A program made the translations under genes and the position numbers. Shown piece by piece: positions 23,500 through 35,001 of a stretch of 64,000 bases of DNA (positions are counted from its first letter, which is position 1; each line of letters opens with the position of its first letter). The stretch lies in contig NMRB01000613.1 of the NCBI GenBank assembly GCA_002633025.1, forward strand, positions 191,094-255,093. The letters are read 5' to 3'. Under the pieces are notes generated by a model. The model ran no database searches and was not told the DNA's origin. It saw only the letters and a program-made list of their open reading frames with translations. Origin of the DNA: Notospermus geniculatus. Taxonomy: Eukaryota; Nemertea; Pilidiophora; Heteronemertea; Lineidae.

Positions 23500-24298
23500 C
23501 AGGCTAGTGTTGTTCGCTACGAAGTTGTACGGCGTACCCGGTAACTCGATGAATAAATTATCGCAAAGAGGCTTCTGATTGGTCGCACGAGAAAATCCCA
23601 AAGCGTTGAACACGGAATCTGGCTGCTTGTTGCAGAGTGTAGGAAGAGGTTAGCGATTTCTACACGATGCATTATGCAGAATGCTGATATCCCTTGGCAA
23701 CAGATTGGGATAGGAAGATAAGGTGTAAGGTTTTTCAGTGTTCCCAATCTGTGAGTGTTCCCTTCCTGTGGTCTGACGGAATAAGCTGCGACTTGACAAT
23801 AGAGGGTATGCACGTGATGCCACTTCCTGTTAAGCCCTTAGTTTATGCCGCCATATTGGATGGAAGGTATTATCATGTTTATTAGAACTTTCTGAAGTCA
23901 ATGAGACCAAAAGCAAAATATTTTATTGACTACTTCTAAAATCATTCCCACTTTCTGTTATGTGTGCTGGAGAATAAAACCACATCTTATCCCAAAATTT
24001 TGCATTTAATATTTAATGTTTATCACGCGTGAAAATTAGCAATTCACACCTTTTCTAATACATTTGTAATGTAAAGTTTCCCTCCAGTCCCATGGCTAAT
24101 TATGCATGAATGAGCTAATTTTGCAAGGATTATGACGTTGGTGCATAGTCTCTATAGGGCACACACAGAGAAACGTGTCGATCTGCCTGTCTTTTCAAAA
24201 CAATAAAGAGACACACTGACACACCGAAACACTGGCAGATGTAACATACATGTAGATCTCAAGTTTGTTTCGTGTAAAGGGAATGGCATCAGTGTAGA
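23500..24298. other. Gene-free stretch downstream of the receptor stop
   Basis: Nothing recognised beyond AT-rich sequence; this includes the 3' flank of the intronless receptor on the minus strand. Confidence 0.4.
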
Positions 24299-25339
24299 TC
24301 AGCTGCGAATTCGTCCCCGTACCCTGCCAGGATAACACAAAAATAACTTTCTCCCTTCCATTCGGTAGAAGTCTAACGATGTCGCGTATATGAGAAAATT
24401 AACGCTGTTGTTGATCCATGTTATATTTATTGCAAAGTCTTCTGCAAAATCCAAGAACACGAGATAATTTTTGGAATACCTTGCGTAGAGATGCGGTGTT
24501 TGGGAGAGAGCGAGAAGAAATGGTCCGACCACACCGTATGGAAGCATAAGCACAACATAAGTAAAGCAAATTGAAAACAGTGTTGTCATAGTTTTCATGT
24601 CCCTCTTCGAGCGTTTTGGCTTGTCATTCAAACCGCTGAAGTCTTTCTGTGCTGTCCATTTAATGGCAATAACAATTGCTACATTCACTGATGTTACTAT
24701 TAGGGGTGGAAATGACTGAATCGATGCCAAGAAATGTACAGTGAAGATAGTGGACAACCATGTTGGTGTTTTCCCATATGGCAGGGCACATATATATACC
24801 GATGGTTTATACGCGGAACTGCTTTTAATCACGGTAAACATATCAATCGTATATGACCAACTCAGGAGGGAAAAAAAGAGAAGGCATGCTAGAACCCGTT
24901 TTCGTCTGACTGACGTCACGATACTAGTTGTCTTCAGAGGCCAGACCACAGAGATCAACCGTTCGACTGAAAAGGCGATAAGGAGCCAAGTAGACAAGAA
25001 ATGACAATTAAATGTTACGTACATGATTGCTTTGCACGTAATAACAGTGGCAAGAACTGGGCTGACGATTTGACCTTCTGATATAGTATATAAAGAGGAA
25101 TCTGCCCAAATCACCAAGTATGTTATTAGGACACCAAAATCGGCGATTGCTAGACAACCAAGATAGGTGGCACACGCACTGTCCGTCTTCCGATGGCGCA
25201 CAAAAATAATAAAGGATAATGCATTACCAAAGATTCCCAACACTACGAAAAATAAAATCACGTAGCCTCCAAAGTACTTGACAAATTCCTGAAAGAGAGC
25301 GTACGGATTTGATTGCTCGGAGATTTCTGTGTAATTCAT
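24299..25339 (-). CDS. Intronless rhodopsin-family G-protein-coupled receptor
   Basis: A single open frame of 346 residues from ATG at 25339 to a stop at 24299-24301. Asn-Tyr-Thr at residues 2-4 is a glycosylation sequon. Helix landmarks are all present: GIFGN with N39 (1.50), LAIAD with D67 (2.50), C102 (3.25), ERL (126-128) replacing DRY, W133 P134, C184 in ECL2 able to pair with C102, basic loop KRSKRDMK (242-249), P267 in TM6, and NFLIY (314-318) in TM7. The ERL and NFLIY variants resemble invertebrate peptide (FMRFamide/TRH-type) receptors. It is distinct from the three-exon receptors. A foldback element sits 82 bp upstream of the ATG, so it replaces or abuts the promoter. Ligand unknown; the gene looks functional. 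Confidence 0.88.
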   Translation of the reverse strand: MNYTEISEQSNPYALFQEFVKYFGGYVILFFVVLGIFGNALSFIIFVRHRKTDSACATYLGCLAIADFGVLITYLVIWADSSLYTISEGQIVSPVLATVITCKAIMYVTFNCHFLSTWLLIAFSVERLISVVWPLKTTSIVTSVRRKRVLACLLFFSLLSWSYTIDMFTVIKSSSAYKPSVYICALPYGKTPTWLSTIFTVHFLASIQSFPPLIVTSVNVAIVIAIKWTAQKDFSGLNDKPKRSKRDMKTMTTLFSICFTYVVLMLPYGVVGPFLLALSQTPHLYARYSKNYLVFLDFAEDFAINITWINNSVNFLIYATSLDFYRMEGRKLFLCYPGRVRGRIRS

Positions 25340-25420
25340 GGCGACGAAATCGTCCTATGTTCAGGTGACAATCTTGATTCCTTGTTGATTGCTCATTCTG
25401 TTGTAAGGAAGTGTGTGATG

Positions 25421-26228
25421 GGTCCATACCTATGTATCCCGGTACCTATGTATCCCGGTACCTATGTGTCCCGGTACCTATGTGTCCCGGTACCTATGTA
25501 TCCCGGTACCTATGTGTCCCGGTACCTATGTATCCCGGTACCTATGTGTCCCGGTGTAATAGCTGATACTGTCCTCGATGGTATAGTCCTCGGGACTACA
25601 CCACAATATTAAGATCCTAATTATTATAGTCCGAGGGCCACCAACACTACGGATATAGTCCGACGGACTATCACTGGGTATCATAGAGTTCCAGCACCAG
25701 GAATAAATGTCCGGGGTGGGTGGACTATGTTCGACCCCAATTTATCTAGAAAAGACAGTCTTTAATGTTGCTTCTTACTGGAAAGTGCCTGAGGAAGACC
25801 CCGCATGGGGTCGAAAATTTGCGAATTTCGGAGAAGACTTTCCGTATTATATCGTTTTGTGTGTCGTTCTTTGTGCTCTATTTTGGATAACTAAAACCAC
25901 CTCAGATAACATAGTCCACCCCGGACATTTATTCCTGTGCACCTGGACTATGATACCCAGTGATGGTCCGTCCGACTATATCCGTAGTGTTGGTGGCCCT
26001 CGGACTATAATAAATAGGATTTTAATCCCCGGATTATACCATTTGGGACTGTATCAGCTACTACACCGGGACACATAGGTACTGGGACACATAGGTATCG
26101 GGACACATAGGTACCGGGACACATAGGTACCGGGATACATAGGTACCGGGAAACATAGGTACCTGGGTACTGGGGAGACACATAGGTACCGGGACACATA
26201 GGTACCGGGAAACATAGGTATGACCCCA
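25421..26228. mobile_element. Foldback element with 16-bp minisatellite arms, complete copy
   Basis: Left arm (from 25428) and right arm (to about 26220) are arrays of the 16-bp unit GGTACCTATGTGTCCC or its complement. Inside each array lie paired single-copy stretches (AATAAATGTCCGGGGTG and complement; ATCACTGGGTATCATAG and complement). Direct repeats GTGTGATG flank it (25413-25420 and 26229-26236), an 8-bp target duplication as made by hAT-type transposases. No coding frame. The centre holds a TCGACCCC motif and GACCCC-GCAT-GGGGTC shared with other foldbacks here. Confidence 0.75.
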
Positions 26229-26236
26229 GTGTGATG

Positions 26237-27760
26237 AAGTTGTCCACAATATGAAAACCTGCTCGCTCCTTGCAGGCGCTGACGGAGATTCTGCACGCCC
26301 AAGCGGACCTGGTAGTGCCGAGGCTCAAGCGGACGTTTTGATTGTGCGGGAACAAGGTGCGCTAAATGAGTTTGAGTCGCATCTCAATGCTTTCAAATAA
26401 AGTGCTTTTCAAACTCAGGTGGCCACGACACATGATTCCTTCAACAGGTTTCTGAAACAGGACTTTGTTCACACTCATAAAAGATGACATGGCCGTGTTT
26501 TGCCTTTGAGATGATACCTGAACGGACAGTGCAAATTCGTTTTGACCGTGTCTTGTACATTACGATGACGGAGATAACCGCAGCAGCTGCAGCTTGTTGA
26601 TGATGTAACGCGAACTTCAGTATCGCAGCATAGCAGGTTCTACCTATGTCTGTAACCACAGATACATGAACTTTGTGATTTAAATTAGCGTAATCCACCG
26701 TACGGTTGTGACTGCCCTGGGGAATCGAGTGATCATGTTAATTAGCGTAATCCACCGTTGTGACTGCCCTGGGGAATCGAGTGACCATGTTATTGCCCGA
26801 AAGCAAACAAAATTCGAGGCATTTGTTCTGAAAATTGACACTTGTTTGTGGAAATACGTGTAGTACATGTATGTACGCCATTATATATTACACTGTATTT
26901 ACTTACTAGGTAGATTGAAACAATAATCTTCTACCGTGTACTTTTCTAGACTAATGTGTAGGCTGGGCTGTGAGTACGGGGGGGGGGGGGTAGGGGAGGG
27001 GGTGACCCATTCCATAATCTGAGCCATCCAATGTGGAGATAAAGTTCATTTTCATTTATATATTTACTAATAGACAAATTTCTGGCTTCATTCTTTCACA
27101 TGAATATTTGCGCCGGTCATTACAACACTAAAATGTATGTTCCTTATGCAAATCCCAGCTGTGACGTCATCAAATTAGGCCCAACATTCTCCTCTGACCA
27201 AGTCCATTAAATACGTCATAACTTTTTAACCAGTTGGAATTTGTCAATGAAACAAAAAGTACCTTGAACAGCATTATATTCGCTATTACATGTACTTTCT
27301 AATGTTGTAGAAAATAGGTCCATCTGGAACTTTAACATGGGGGGGGGAGTGCTGCAACAGAGTTTCCTCCTGCAAGTTGGCTGTTCTGGGCAAGCCAAAA
27401 ATACCCTCAGTAGTATCCAAACTGCCACTGGATATCTGGAAAGGCAGTCTAGACATTTGTAAACTTCTGAGGGAACTACAGGCAGTCGATTGTGTCAGAA
27501 GTAAAATCAACAAGAGTGAGGCTGTGAAGAAACAATGAGGGCAAATGTTAATGCCCTGAGCACATCCAACCCATTTCGCTGTGTTAGAGGACATTCCCTC
27601 ATGTGTAGACCAACATGCCAGTTGTGTCGTGTCGTCAGTTGTTGTAATTCGGTAACATGCCGATGATTTCAGGGCTACTATCTTCTTTGCAACAGCTAAT
27701 GAGAACATTTTCTTCTTTACACACCAATGTCAATCTCACAAGCCTGCCGGCCTGAAAGGG
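26237..27760. other. Gene-free stretch
   Basis: Includes a 10-base G run at 26980 and a second near 27340. A 140-codon minus frame (27286-27708) has a hydrophobic middle but no family resemblance. Nothing else recognised. Confidence 0.35.
26687..26791 (+). repeat. Two-copy tandem duplication (~53 bp)
   Basis: AGCGTAATCCACCGT ... GGGGAATCGAGTGA is present twice in a row, differing by a 5-bp insertion in the first copy and a few substitutions. Confidence 0.6.
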
Positions 27761-27765
27761 TCACG

Positions 27766-27866
27766 TGGGGTGGATCGTGGGTTGATAAAGGCAAGGAGTT
27801 AAAATGGGGGGGGGGGGGGNGATCGTGGGTTGATAAAGGCAAGGAGTTAAAATGGGGGGGGGGGAT
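27766..27866 (+). repeat. Duplication across an N (probable assembly join)
   Basis: GATCGTGGGTTGATAAAGGC and the following AAGGAGTTAAAATGGGGG stand on both sides of the N at 27820. Poly-G ends both copies, a classic place for contigs to break. Confidence 0.6.
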
Positions 27867-27998
27867 TCTTGACGAATATATACAAGAGCTCAATCCATAC
27901 GGGACATCAGTTCCTTATTCACCGTGTCATAGCCACAGGGATCTGACGCGAAAGTTGTGAACCCTCATCAGGGTTAGGACCCTCATTTAGGACTAGGG

Positions 27999-29288
27999 TT
28001 AGGGTTGAACCTTTAGTGGATCAAAATCATTCATTCCCCAAATCTCAGAACCATATGTTAAAATCGGGCTTATCTTTGTATCAAATATTTTGAAAAATAT
28101 ACGATTAGAAAGTGAACCAAAATCTTTCATCGAATTTAAACACTGAAGAGCCGCTCTTTTTCCCTTCTCGGCTCTATAAGCAGCCGTATTCTTCTTCGAC
28201 AATCCGGAGGTGAACTTCACCCCCAAATAAATGTACTCATTAACAATCTCTATCTCTTGACCACCATACGTCCATCTATCCAACCTTGACAATTTCCCGC
28301 CTTTCCTAAATACCATTACCTTAGCCTTATTCAAGTTTACCAAAAGACCCCACTCTCGGTTATGCTGTTCAAGAATATTTAATAAGGCCTGCATATTTTT
28401 CCTATCGTCGGAGAACAATACAATATCATCAGCAAATAGAAGTAAATGCAACCTTGGCATATCTTCACCTAACCATATACCTCGGATACCACTCTTCTCA
28501 ATTTTTTCTGTAAGTTCATTTATATATAAGGAAAACAAAAGCGGACTTAATATACAACCTTGTTTCACTCCAATGGCACAATCAAAATAGTCAGAACACC
28601 TTGCCCCTATTCGAACACATGCCTGAACACATTTATAAACCGACGCCAAGGCATTCAACAATTTTCCAGTTACGCCACGTTTTTCCAATAGAAACAAAAG
28701 CTTTTCCCTATTTACGTAATCAAATGCCTTTGAAAAATCTATAAATGTACAATAAAATTTTCCCCTTCTTTTAGCAATATTCCTTTCAATCAATGTATGT
28801 AAAACACAAATATTGTCTATTGTAGAATACTTAGCTCTGAACCCTGCCTGGGCTTCACTTATGGCATCTGTGGCTTCAACTCAAAAAGCAAGTCTGCTGT
28901 TCAAAACCTTTGTATACACTTTGCTAAATACACTTGAGAGTGAGATACCTCTGTAATTGTCCGTTTAATTCGGATCACCCTTCTTGAACAATGGCACAAC
29001 AATAGACTGACTCCAGCTTATTGGAAAATATCCAAAATGAAACATTACATTAAACAACTTAGTCATTGACGATAAAATGTAGGGTTTTCCCTTTTTCAAA
29101 AATTCTGAAATCACTCCATCAGGCCCAGCCGCCTTTCCTGTTTTCAACGATGACAATTTCAGTTCAACCTCCTGTTCAGTGATTGGACTATTACACATAA
29201 CATCAATTAGATCCTTCGATAATTCATGATCAACACGATCAGGTAATTCAAACTCCAACAAACTATCATCTGTAACTGTTGGATTCAA
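27999..29288 (-). pseudogene. Reverse transcriptase domain of the non-LTR element
   Basis: One frame runs from 29288 to 27999 with two internal stops (TAA 28965-28967 and TGA 28881-28883). Motifs in order: TGKAAGPDGV, NYRGISL, EAQAGFR, FIDFSKAFD, GVKQGCILSPLLF, the catalytic FADD (LLFADDIVLF), and VNLNKAKVMVF, then YLGVKF and TYGSEIWG. It would copy element RNA at the nicked target. With two stops it cannot make the enzyme. Confidence 0.85.
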
Positions 29289-29625
29289 AAGTTTTTGAAT
29301 CTTTCCAATCCTCCATACTAATATTCAACAAACTACTCACGTTGTTTGAATCACCTTTCAACATTGCCCAAAAGGATTTTGGCTCATTTTCACAATTTAC
29401 CAATCGGTCAAGATTCAAATTCTGCCAACCCTTCTTTTTCTCTCGACATCTGGATTTAAAACTGCCCTGGGATCGTCTATAAGCATCCAAATCTCTCTGA
29501 GCACGTGATACCCGATACCTTCTTAACAACCTGTTACTTTCTTTTTTCAAAGTTAAACACTCTGCATCAAACCATTTTGACTTATGTTGTTCTGCATTAG
29601 ACAATCGCACCACCTTCTTAAACAC
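29266..29625 (-). pseudogene. ORF2 linker between endonuclease and reverse transcriptase
   Basis: Frame contains KWFDAECLTLKKESNR and a basic RSQGSFKSRCREKKKGW segment, the usual spacer of such elements between APE and RT. It overlaps the neighbouring frames at both ends, showing frameshifts near 29620 and 29275. Confidence 0.65.
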
Positions 29626-30650
29626 ACTTCCAGACTTGCATATTAGTAAATAGGTCTATCGCAGTATCAATACACTTAAAGGGATCCTCTCCAAAGCCAA
29701 TTTCGCTTAGAACATCCTCAATAACCTCCAAACCCCCAGCAGTAACTTCTGACTGCAAGGCTTCAACAAACACTTCCTCTAAACATGATTTCCAAACATA
29801 TTTATAAGACACTTCATTCAATCCAATATGGTTTACAATATCATTACCAGTACTACAATTCAAAGCAAGTATCAGCGGCATATGATGCGACTCAATTCTA
29901 GGAACGACGTCAACTTCTAGTATACAACTGAAAAGACGAGGAGAAGCAATAAAATAATCAATGACACTTTTTCCAGCATGACCTATAAAGGTACAATTTC
30001 CTACACCAGCATCGTCGCCAACTCTTCCATTAATTATTTGGACATTAAAACTTTTACAAAAGTCCATCAACTCCCTTCCCCTCTGATTGACAACCGGGTC
30101 TTCTGACACACGCTGTAATTCAACAAAAGTGGTTACAAACAAATTATCCTCTTCCACCGCGACTTCATAGTCTGGTAAAACCGCAGACCGCGCGTTGAAG
30201 TCACCACACAATACAAGGTAGAACTCATTCAAAGGAATATTCAATGACACCAAATAATCTTCCAACCAACTGATTCCTGACATATTTAATATCATTTTCA
30301 AACACAGGGGACCCCGAAGGTGGAATATAAACACACACAAAAATAATATCCTTATCCAATCCAAACAAAACTTTTGAAAAACGCAAACAAATCAAATTCT
30401 TAATATCTTCCCGCAATCTGACAACATGACTAGAAAACTGTCTTCTGACATACACTGCTACTCCACCCATGGGTCGTCCACGATTTGCCATTTTAAACGC
30501 TGCTGACACATAACAAGTAAAATCCTGGAAAACTGCCAAATATGAATCGTTTGGGTCCATACACCAAGTCTCCGTTAACCCAAAAATATCACAACTTTTT
30601 AGAAACTCCAGAAATGACTGATCCACCAACTTATTCTTCAGTCCTTCCAC
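29618..30650 (-). pseudogene. APE-type endonuclease domain of the non-LTR element
   Basis: Two overlapping frames. 30650-30225 carries the N-terminal motifs (FGLTETW, GGVAVYVRR, CVYIPPSG); 30364-29618 carries CGDFNAR, SVIDYFIAS and the catalytic histidine region ESHHMPL. The switch lies near 30290. Upstream of 30650 the same frame reads FLTWNVEGL, the usual endonuclease start motif. It would nick target DNA to prime reverse transcription. Confidence 0.8.
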
Positions 30651-30704
30651 ATTCCATGTGAGAAAACGTATCGGTGAACGTTCCGGGGGGCCATGACCCA
30701 GCTC

Positions 30705-31676
30705 CTATGGGTTGTACCCCCCTGCATGAGCATGATCCATCATTTCAGCATTACCACTATCAGGTCTGCTCAGCCTGCGTCTCGCGGTAAGAAGGGAGCG
30801 TTGCTTTTTACGTACAATCAGTTTACCCTTATAATAATAAGCAATAGTATCTCCATTTTTCATTTTTTGCTGAATTTCTTTTCGCTGATAATCCGTGAGA
30901 TCGTCCCCAATTCTTACGTTCGTCAAATTTTTCTTGCTTTTCAGAAGACATATTTTATCGTCCCAACGAAGGAATCGAACAATAATCGGTCTTGGCCTTG
31001 CAGGCTCGCCCGACCCCCGCCTCAGGGCGTTTCCCTATACCTCATCACCACTATCCCACGAGTGGTCTGGGCATGCCTCTTTTAACACCTTTTCTAACAC
31101 AAGTTGTTTCACATTCTCATTATCACTTTCTGGGATACCCCTTATCACAACGTTTTCTCGTCGATTGTAACGTTCCATACTTTCAATTCGGTCCACAAGT
31201 CTTTCGATCTGATCAGAATTACCAATGACCTCCTGGTGCATTTCATCAATATCTAACTGCATAATATCCGTTTTACTTTTGAAATCCTCCATATCATTCT
31301 TGATCCTACCTACGTCTTCCAAAAGTGTTTTCTGTATATCCTCAATAGACTTAACAGACACCTTGATACTCTTAATTTCACAAAGAATGTCCTTCAAACA
31401 ACTCTGAATGTCAGTTTCGTTCCCGTTGTTCGGTCCTGGGTTTGACTCAATGTCTCCGGCTATTGTCAACAAGGCCCACGTCAAACCGGCCACCAACAAC
31501 ATACAATGCATTGTCACAAACACACGATACTGCACGTCAGTAGATTTGGTATAGGCCCTGTACATTTTTACTTTGCTGACCTGACGTGTACCTTTTGGGA
31601 CCTGAAAACAGCCAATGCGGGCTCTCCACAACTCAATACTTATCCCCATGTTGATTCCAATGAAATAAACTAGCAA
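30705..31676 (-). pseudogene. ORF1 protein of the non-LTR element with N-terminal 2A peptide
   Basis: Frame 31676-31035 has a hydrophobic leader (MHCMLLVAGLTWALLTIA), then GDIESNPGP at 31431-31457, matching the 2A ribosome-skipping consensus D-x-E-x-NPGP. A coiled coil follows (heptad-rich, SIKVSVKSIEDIQKTLLEDV), then RRENVVIRGIPES, the L1-ORF1p RRM-like start. After frame changes near 31000-31035 (G-rich tract) the protein continues with RPIIVRFLRWDDK and GDDLTDYQRKEIQQKMK, ending at 30705. Such proteins bind element RNA. The 2A would release the leader peptide cotranslationally. The true start may be the later Met at 31565. Confidence 0.8.
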
Positions 31677-31916
31677 TTTAGTCCAAAAGTGAAGCTTGAA
31701 TCGTACACAGGCTGGAAGAATTCACTCAATTTTATTTCACTCAGAGCCATCTGCACCCTGCGTGCCGCCATCTTGTTTATAGAATATGTACTCATTAAAC
31801 CCAACACAACTTCCGCCGGTAAATACCGGATTCCACCAGTCAGGATTCAGTTTTATATGGAGGAAGCATTAATTCGCACCACTTTACATCCGCCGATAAA
31901 ACTAAATCCTGATTGG

Positions 31917-32110
31917 TCGGAATTAATGGGTCCATATTTTGATTTAATGAGCTCATATATTCGATTTAATGATACCATATATTCGAATTAATGGGTACAT
32001 ATATTCGATTTAATGAGTCCATATAAAAACAAGACTCTATTGGCTGAAATAATGGACCCATTAATTGCCCGAATATATGTATCCATAAAATAACATTTAA
32101 TGGGTCCATT
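31917..32110. repeat. AT-rich short tandem repeat
   Basis: About 25-30-bp variants of AATGGGTCCATATATTCGAT repeat four to five times at 31922-32035; further AATGGGTCCATT pieces in both orientations follow. Located just upstream of the retrotransposon 5' end. Confidence 0.5.
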
Positions 32111-32212
32111 AAATAAGAATTAGGGGTGTCGGGGTGGCGCAATAATATTTAAATAAGAACTGAGCCCTCCTGCCAACCATACACGATGACCCAGATTCAT
32201 GGTACAGGCTAA

Positions 32213-32830
32213 CATGAGTCATAACTGTGTATTTGCTCACGAGTCACTGGTAGGTGACTGGCATTTTTAGACCGGCTGTCAAAGCAGACCCTACCTGTCT
32301 TAATGGACTTGCCGTTCATTGGAGGAAAATCCAGGGATTGTTCATTTGTTGTTTCCGCCGTATCCCACAATGCGTCACAGTCCGATAATGACCGCCGCGA
32401 TGATATCAGCACTGAGCTTACACAGGAAAGGATTTTTGACATCGTTTAGTAAACTAAACGAACTTCATTCCAGGTGAGAAACGAACTCAGTCAACATATT
32501 ACTTTACTAAGATGATAGCCCCCTCAGAGTGCAATTTTATGGTTCTTTTAGCGTCCGCCAAACGTCCAAACTTTTTCCATCTTCGACCGCTCTTGGCCCA
32601 CGCTTATCGTGACCAACGGATCTTCATGAAACCGAAAACAAAAACTGACAGAGAAACTTAAGTGTGAGTGTAATAAAGGCGGTTCTGTCAGTCGGACACG
32701 AGAAAATGACCCAAACAAACCATGACATCAAAAATGGATACAAATGCAGCCGTAATATTTGCCGGGCGAAAAATCAAGGGCAAAAATAATGGCTCACTAT
32801 GGTGACAATGTGACCAAATAACTGTAACAG
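32213..32830 (-). repeat. Dispersed repeat family B, uninterrupted diverged copy
   Basis: Matches the right arm of the palindrome at 11985-12383 and then, in continuation, the reverse complement of 10270-11262 without the TTAA element. It shows that one arm with its flank is a normal repeat by itself. Confidence 0.6.
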
Positions 32831-33004
32831 TTGTGGTGGTAATTCATTACATCTCATTAATGAACCATGCAGTGAAGTGGGGAAATGCCACATGATCTAA
32901 TAACCAACTAGCGCCCCTAATGCTGCACCGTATGGGCGGTTATGTCCGCATAAATTAGACGTGCACAAAACGTATTTGTACACTGAAAGAAATTCCCTTC
33001 TCAG

Positions 33005-33215
33005 GATGAGTACTTTAGGGTACTAACTGGTCCGTCCGTGAGATGAGTAGAAAGGTACTCAAAATGAGATTCTATTTCTGCTCATAGTGAGTAGGTAAAT
33101 ACTCATAATGAGCTAGCAAATATACTCGTATGGCATGTATGGCTTCTCATATCAAGTACCAAATAGTACTCATACTGAGTAGTTGGGTACTCAAGGCGAG
33201 TAACGAAGTATCCAA
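33005..33215. repeat. Degenerate GAGTA/TACTC repeat
   Basis: GGTACTCATAATGAGT-like motifs, alternately in both orientations, recur every 20-40 bp. Low-complexity origin likely. Confidence 0.45.
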
Positions 33216-34053
33216 AGCGGTGCGACATCATGTGCGTGTTCGTGCCAATAAGGATGGGGAATGGATTGCTCTCTACGAATCTCTGAACGAGCACGCCCTC
33301 GCCAGTTTGAACCCATCGACCATCATTTTGAGGTGGGTTATGCCTCCCAAACTCACCCCAAACATAACCCCAAACATAACCCAACCAAAAAAATGATGGG
33401 AGATGGGAGCGACATGCCAGCCTTGAACGTACGAAATAAATTCATGTCGCCCCCACACTGCCACTATCCTGACCCATCTTGTCAATACCAATCCAATAGT
33501 GATTCCCAATAGGGTACCAAGTACACAAGTAATCTTCCGCAGTTACCCATTTTGGGGAAGAGGACTATCGTAGGAGATCGAATTCTCCAGTCATCCGACA
33601 AGAACCCAGGATGAGGGCGGGCAGAGGCGGGGAAGGTCTGCCTGTGCAGTGCCCGAATCCGGTTGATCTAACCCCAGACTAGATATTGATCTCCCATTCT
33701 GGTATCTGAAACCACGACCACAAACCAAAGATCAAGAGCCCGTCAAGCCAAAACTGCTTTACAATCTCTAGCTACTGCACAGGCAGACCTTCCCCCTCCC
33801 GCCCCAACAGTGCATCAGTGTCACTGAAGGAAACCGGAGAGAAAAGATCTNTGTTTTCCCAAAACGAATATATTTCTTGCAAAACAGATGTAAGTTTGTC
33901 GATAAACACGAAGGTTTTCCCGATTTTTATATTTTCTCGCAGAGATGTCGGCTCGCAGAGAGCAAACCGCAGAGATGTTTGCCAAACGAAGACGCTAGAT
34001 GGCGCTCGATACTATCGCTATTTTAGTCTACAGTATCTCTGATGGAGAGCACG

Positions 34054-34124
34054 GCCTCGGTAGCCGAGTGGGTAGCACGCGCGGTTATCAAACGGAAGGG
34101 CAGGGGTTCGATTCCTGTCATGAC
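34054..34124 (+). repeat. tRNA-derived sequence (pol III A and B boxes), left arm
   Basis: A box TAGCCGAGTGG at 34061-34071 and B box GGTTCGATTCC at 34105-34115 have the 44-bp spacing of a normal short tRNA. The T stem pairs (CAGGG with TCCTG) but the acceptor stem pairs poorly, so this is better called tRNA-derived than a tRNA gene. Confidence 0.55.
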
Positions 34125-34930
34125 AGTTATTTTTTTCATTTCGTTAGTTTCACTTCATTTTATTTTTTTTCTTGTCCACTTTTTATCATATCAATCTCGC
34201 TTGGCTGTCAGAAAATTGTGAATAAAATATTGCATTCTTTGAGCCAAAATTTTGAAAAATTAGACCTAGGGCTATGAAAAATAATTAATCATCAGATCAT
34301 CAGAGGCCAACATTTCATCATTAGTATTGTGAAGGGAGAATATCCAAAAAATAAAGCACAAAGAACGACACACAAAATGATATAATACGTCGTCTCCAAA
34401 AGGGGCTGTTTATTTAAGCCTTCATTTTACCAAATACATGTAGACGTAAAAATTGTTCTGCTTGGCCTGGTAGTCAGGACCCCTTTGTGTCCACCTGCCT
34501 GAAATTGACGACTGGACTTAGGCGTAGGGCCTACACTCTTAGGCCAAGCAGAATTATGGTAAAATGACAGCTTAAGTGAACAGCCCCTTTCATAACGTAT
34601 GGAACCAGGCCAAGCAGAATAATTTTACATCTATTTGGTACGAAAGCTTAAGTAAACAGCCCTTTTGGCTTTCGCAAATTTTCGACCCCAACGGGTGTCT
34701 TCCTCAGGCACTTTCTAGTAAGAGATTACAGAAAAGAGTCTTTGAGTCTTTTCTGATGATCAATTATTTTTCATAGGCCTAGGTCTAGTCTAATTTTTCA
34801 AAATTTTGGCTCAAAGAATGCAATATTTTATTCACAATTTTCTGACAGCCACGCGAGATGGATATGATAAAAAGTGGACAAGAAAAAAATAAAATGAAAC
34901 GAAACTAACGAAATGAAAAAATAACTGTCA

Positions 34931-35001
34931 TGACAGGATTCGAACCCCTGCCCTTCCGTTTGATAACCGCGCGTGCTAACCACTTGGCTACCGAGGCCCA
35001 T
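34931..35001 (-). repeat. tRNA-derived sequence, right arm (inverted copy)
   Basis: Mirror copy of 34054-34124 with a B box variant GGTTCGAATCC and A box TAGCCAAGTGG. The changed bases keep the promoter boxes near consensus. Confidence 0.5.

Larger units (their letters stand above)
27999..31700 (-). mobile_element. Non-LTR retrotransposon (APE type), 5' end present, 3' end missing
   Basis: Minus-strand order is ORF1 (31676 to about 30705), APE endonuclease (30650 to 29620) and reverse transcriptase (29290 to 28000). The ORF1 2A peptide and L1-type RNA-binding region, together with this order, point to the CR1/L2-like elements described from sea urchins; the clade is an inference. Several frameshifts and stops show it is inactive. 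Homology stops at the TYGSEIWG motif, before the usual C-terminal part of ORF2 and any 3' UTR, where telomere-like sequence begins. This is unusual since target-primed insertion normally truncates the 5' end. Confidence 0.85.

Noticed and set aside
25428-25553. CRISPR array
   Set aside because: Units are contiguous 16-bp repeats with no unique spacers, in a eukaryotic foldback element.
27286-27708. 140-codon minus-strand frame
   Set aside because: Hydrophobic centre but no start context, domain or homologue; next to G runs and an assembly join.
34054-34124. Functional tRNA gene
   Set aside because: Box spacing is right but acceptor and anticodon stems are poor, and a mirrored copy lies in the other arm of an inverted repeat.
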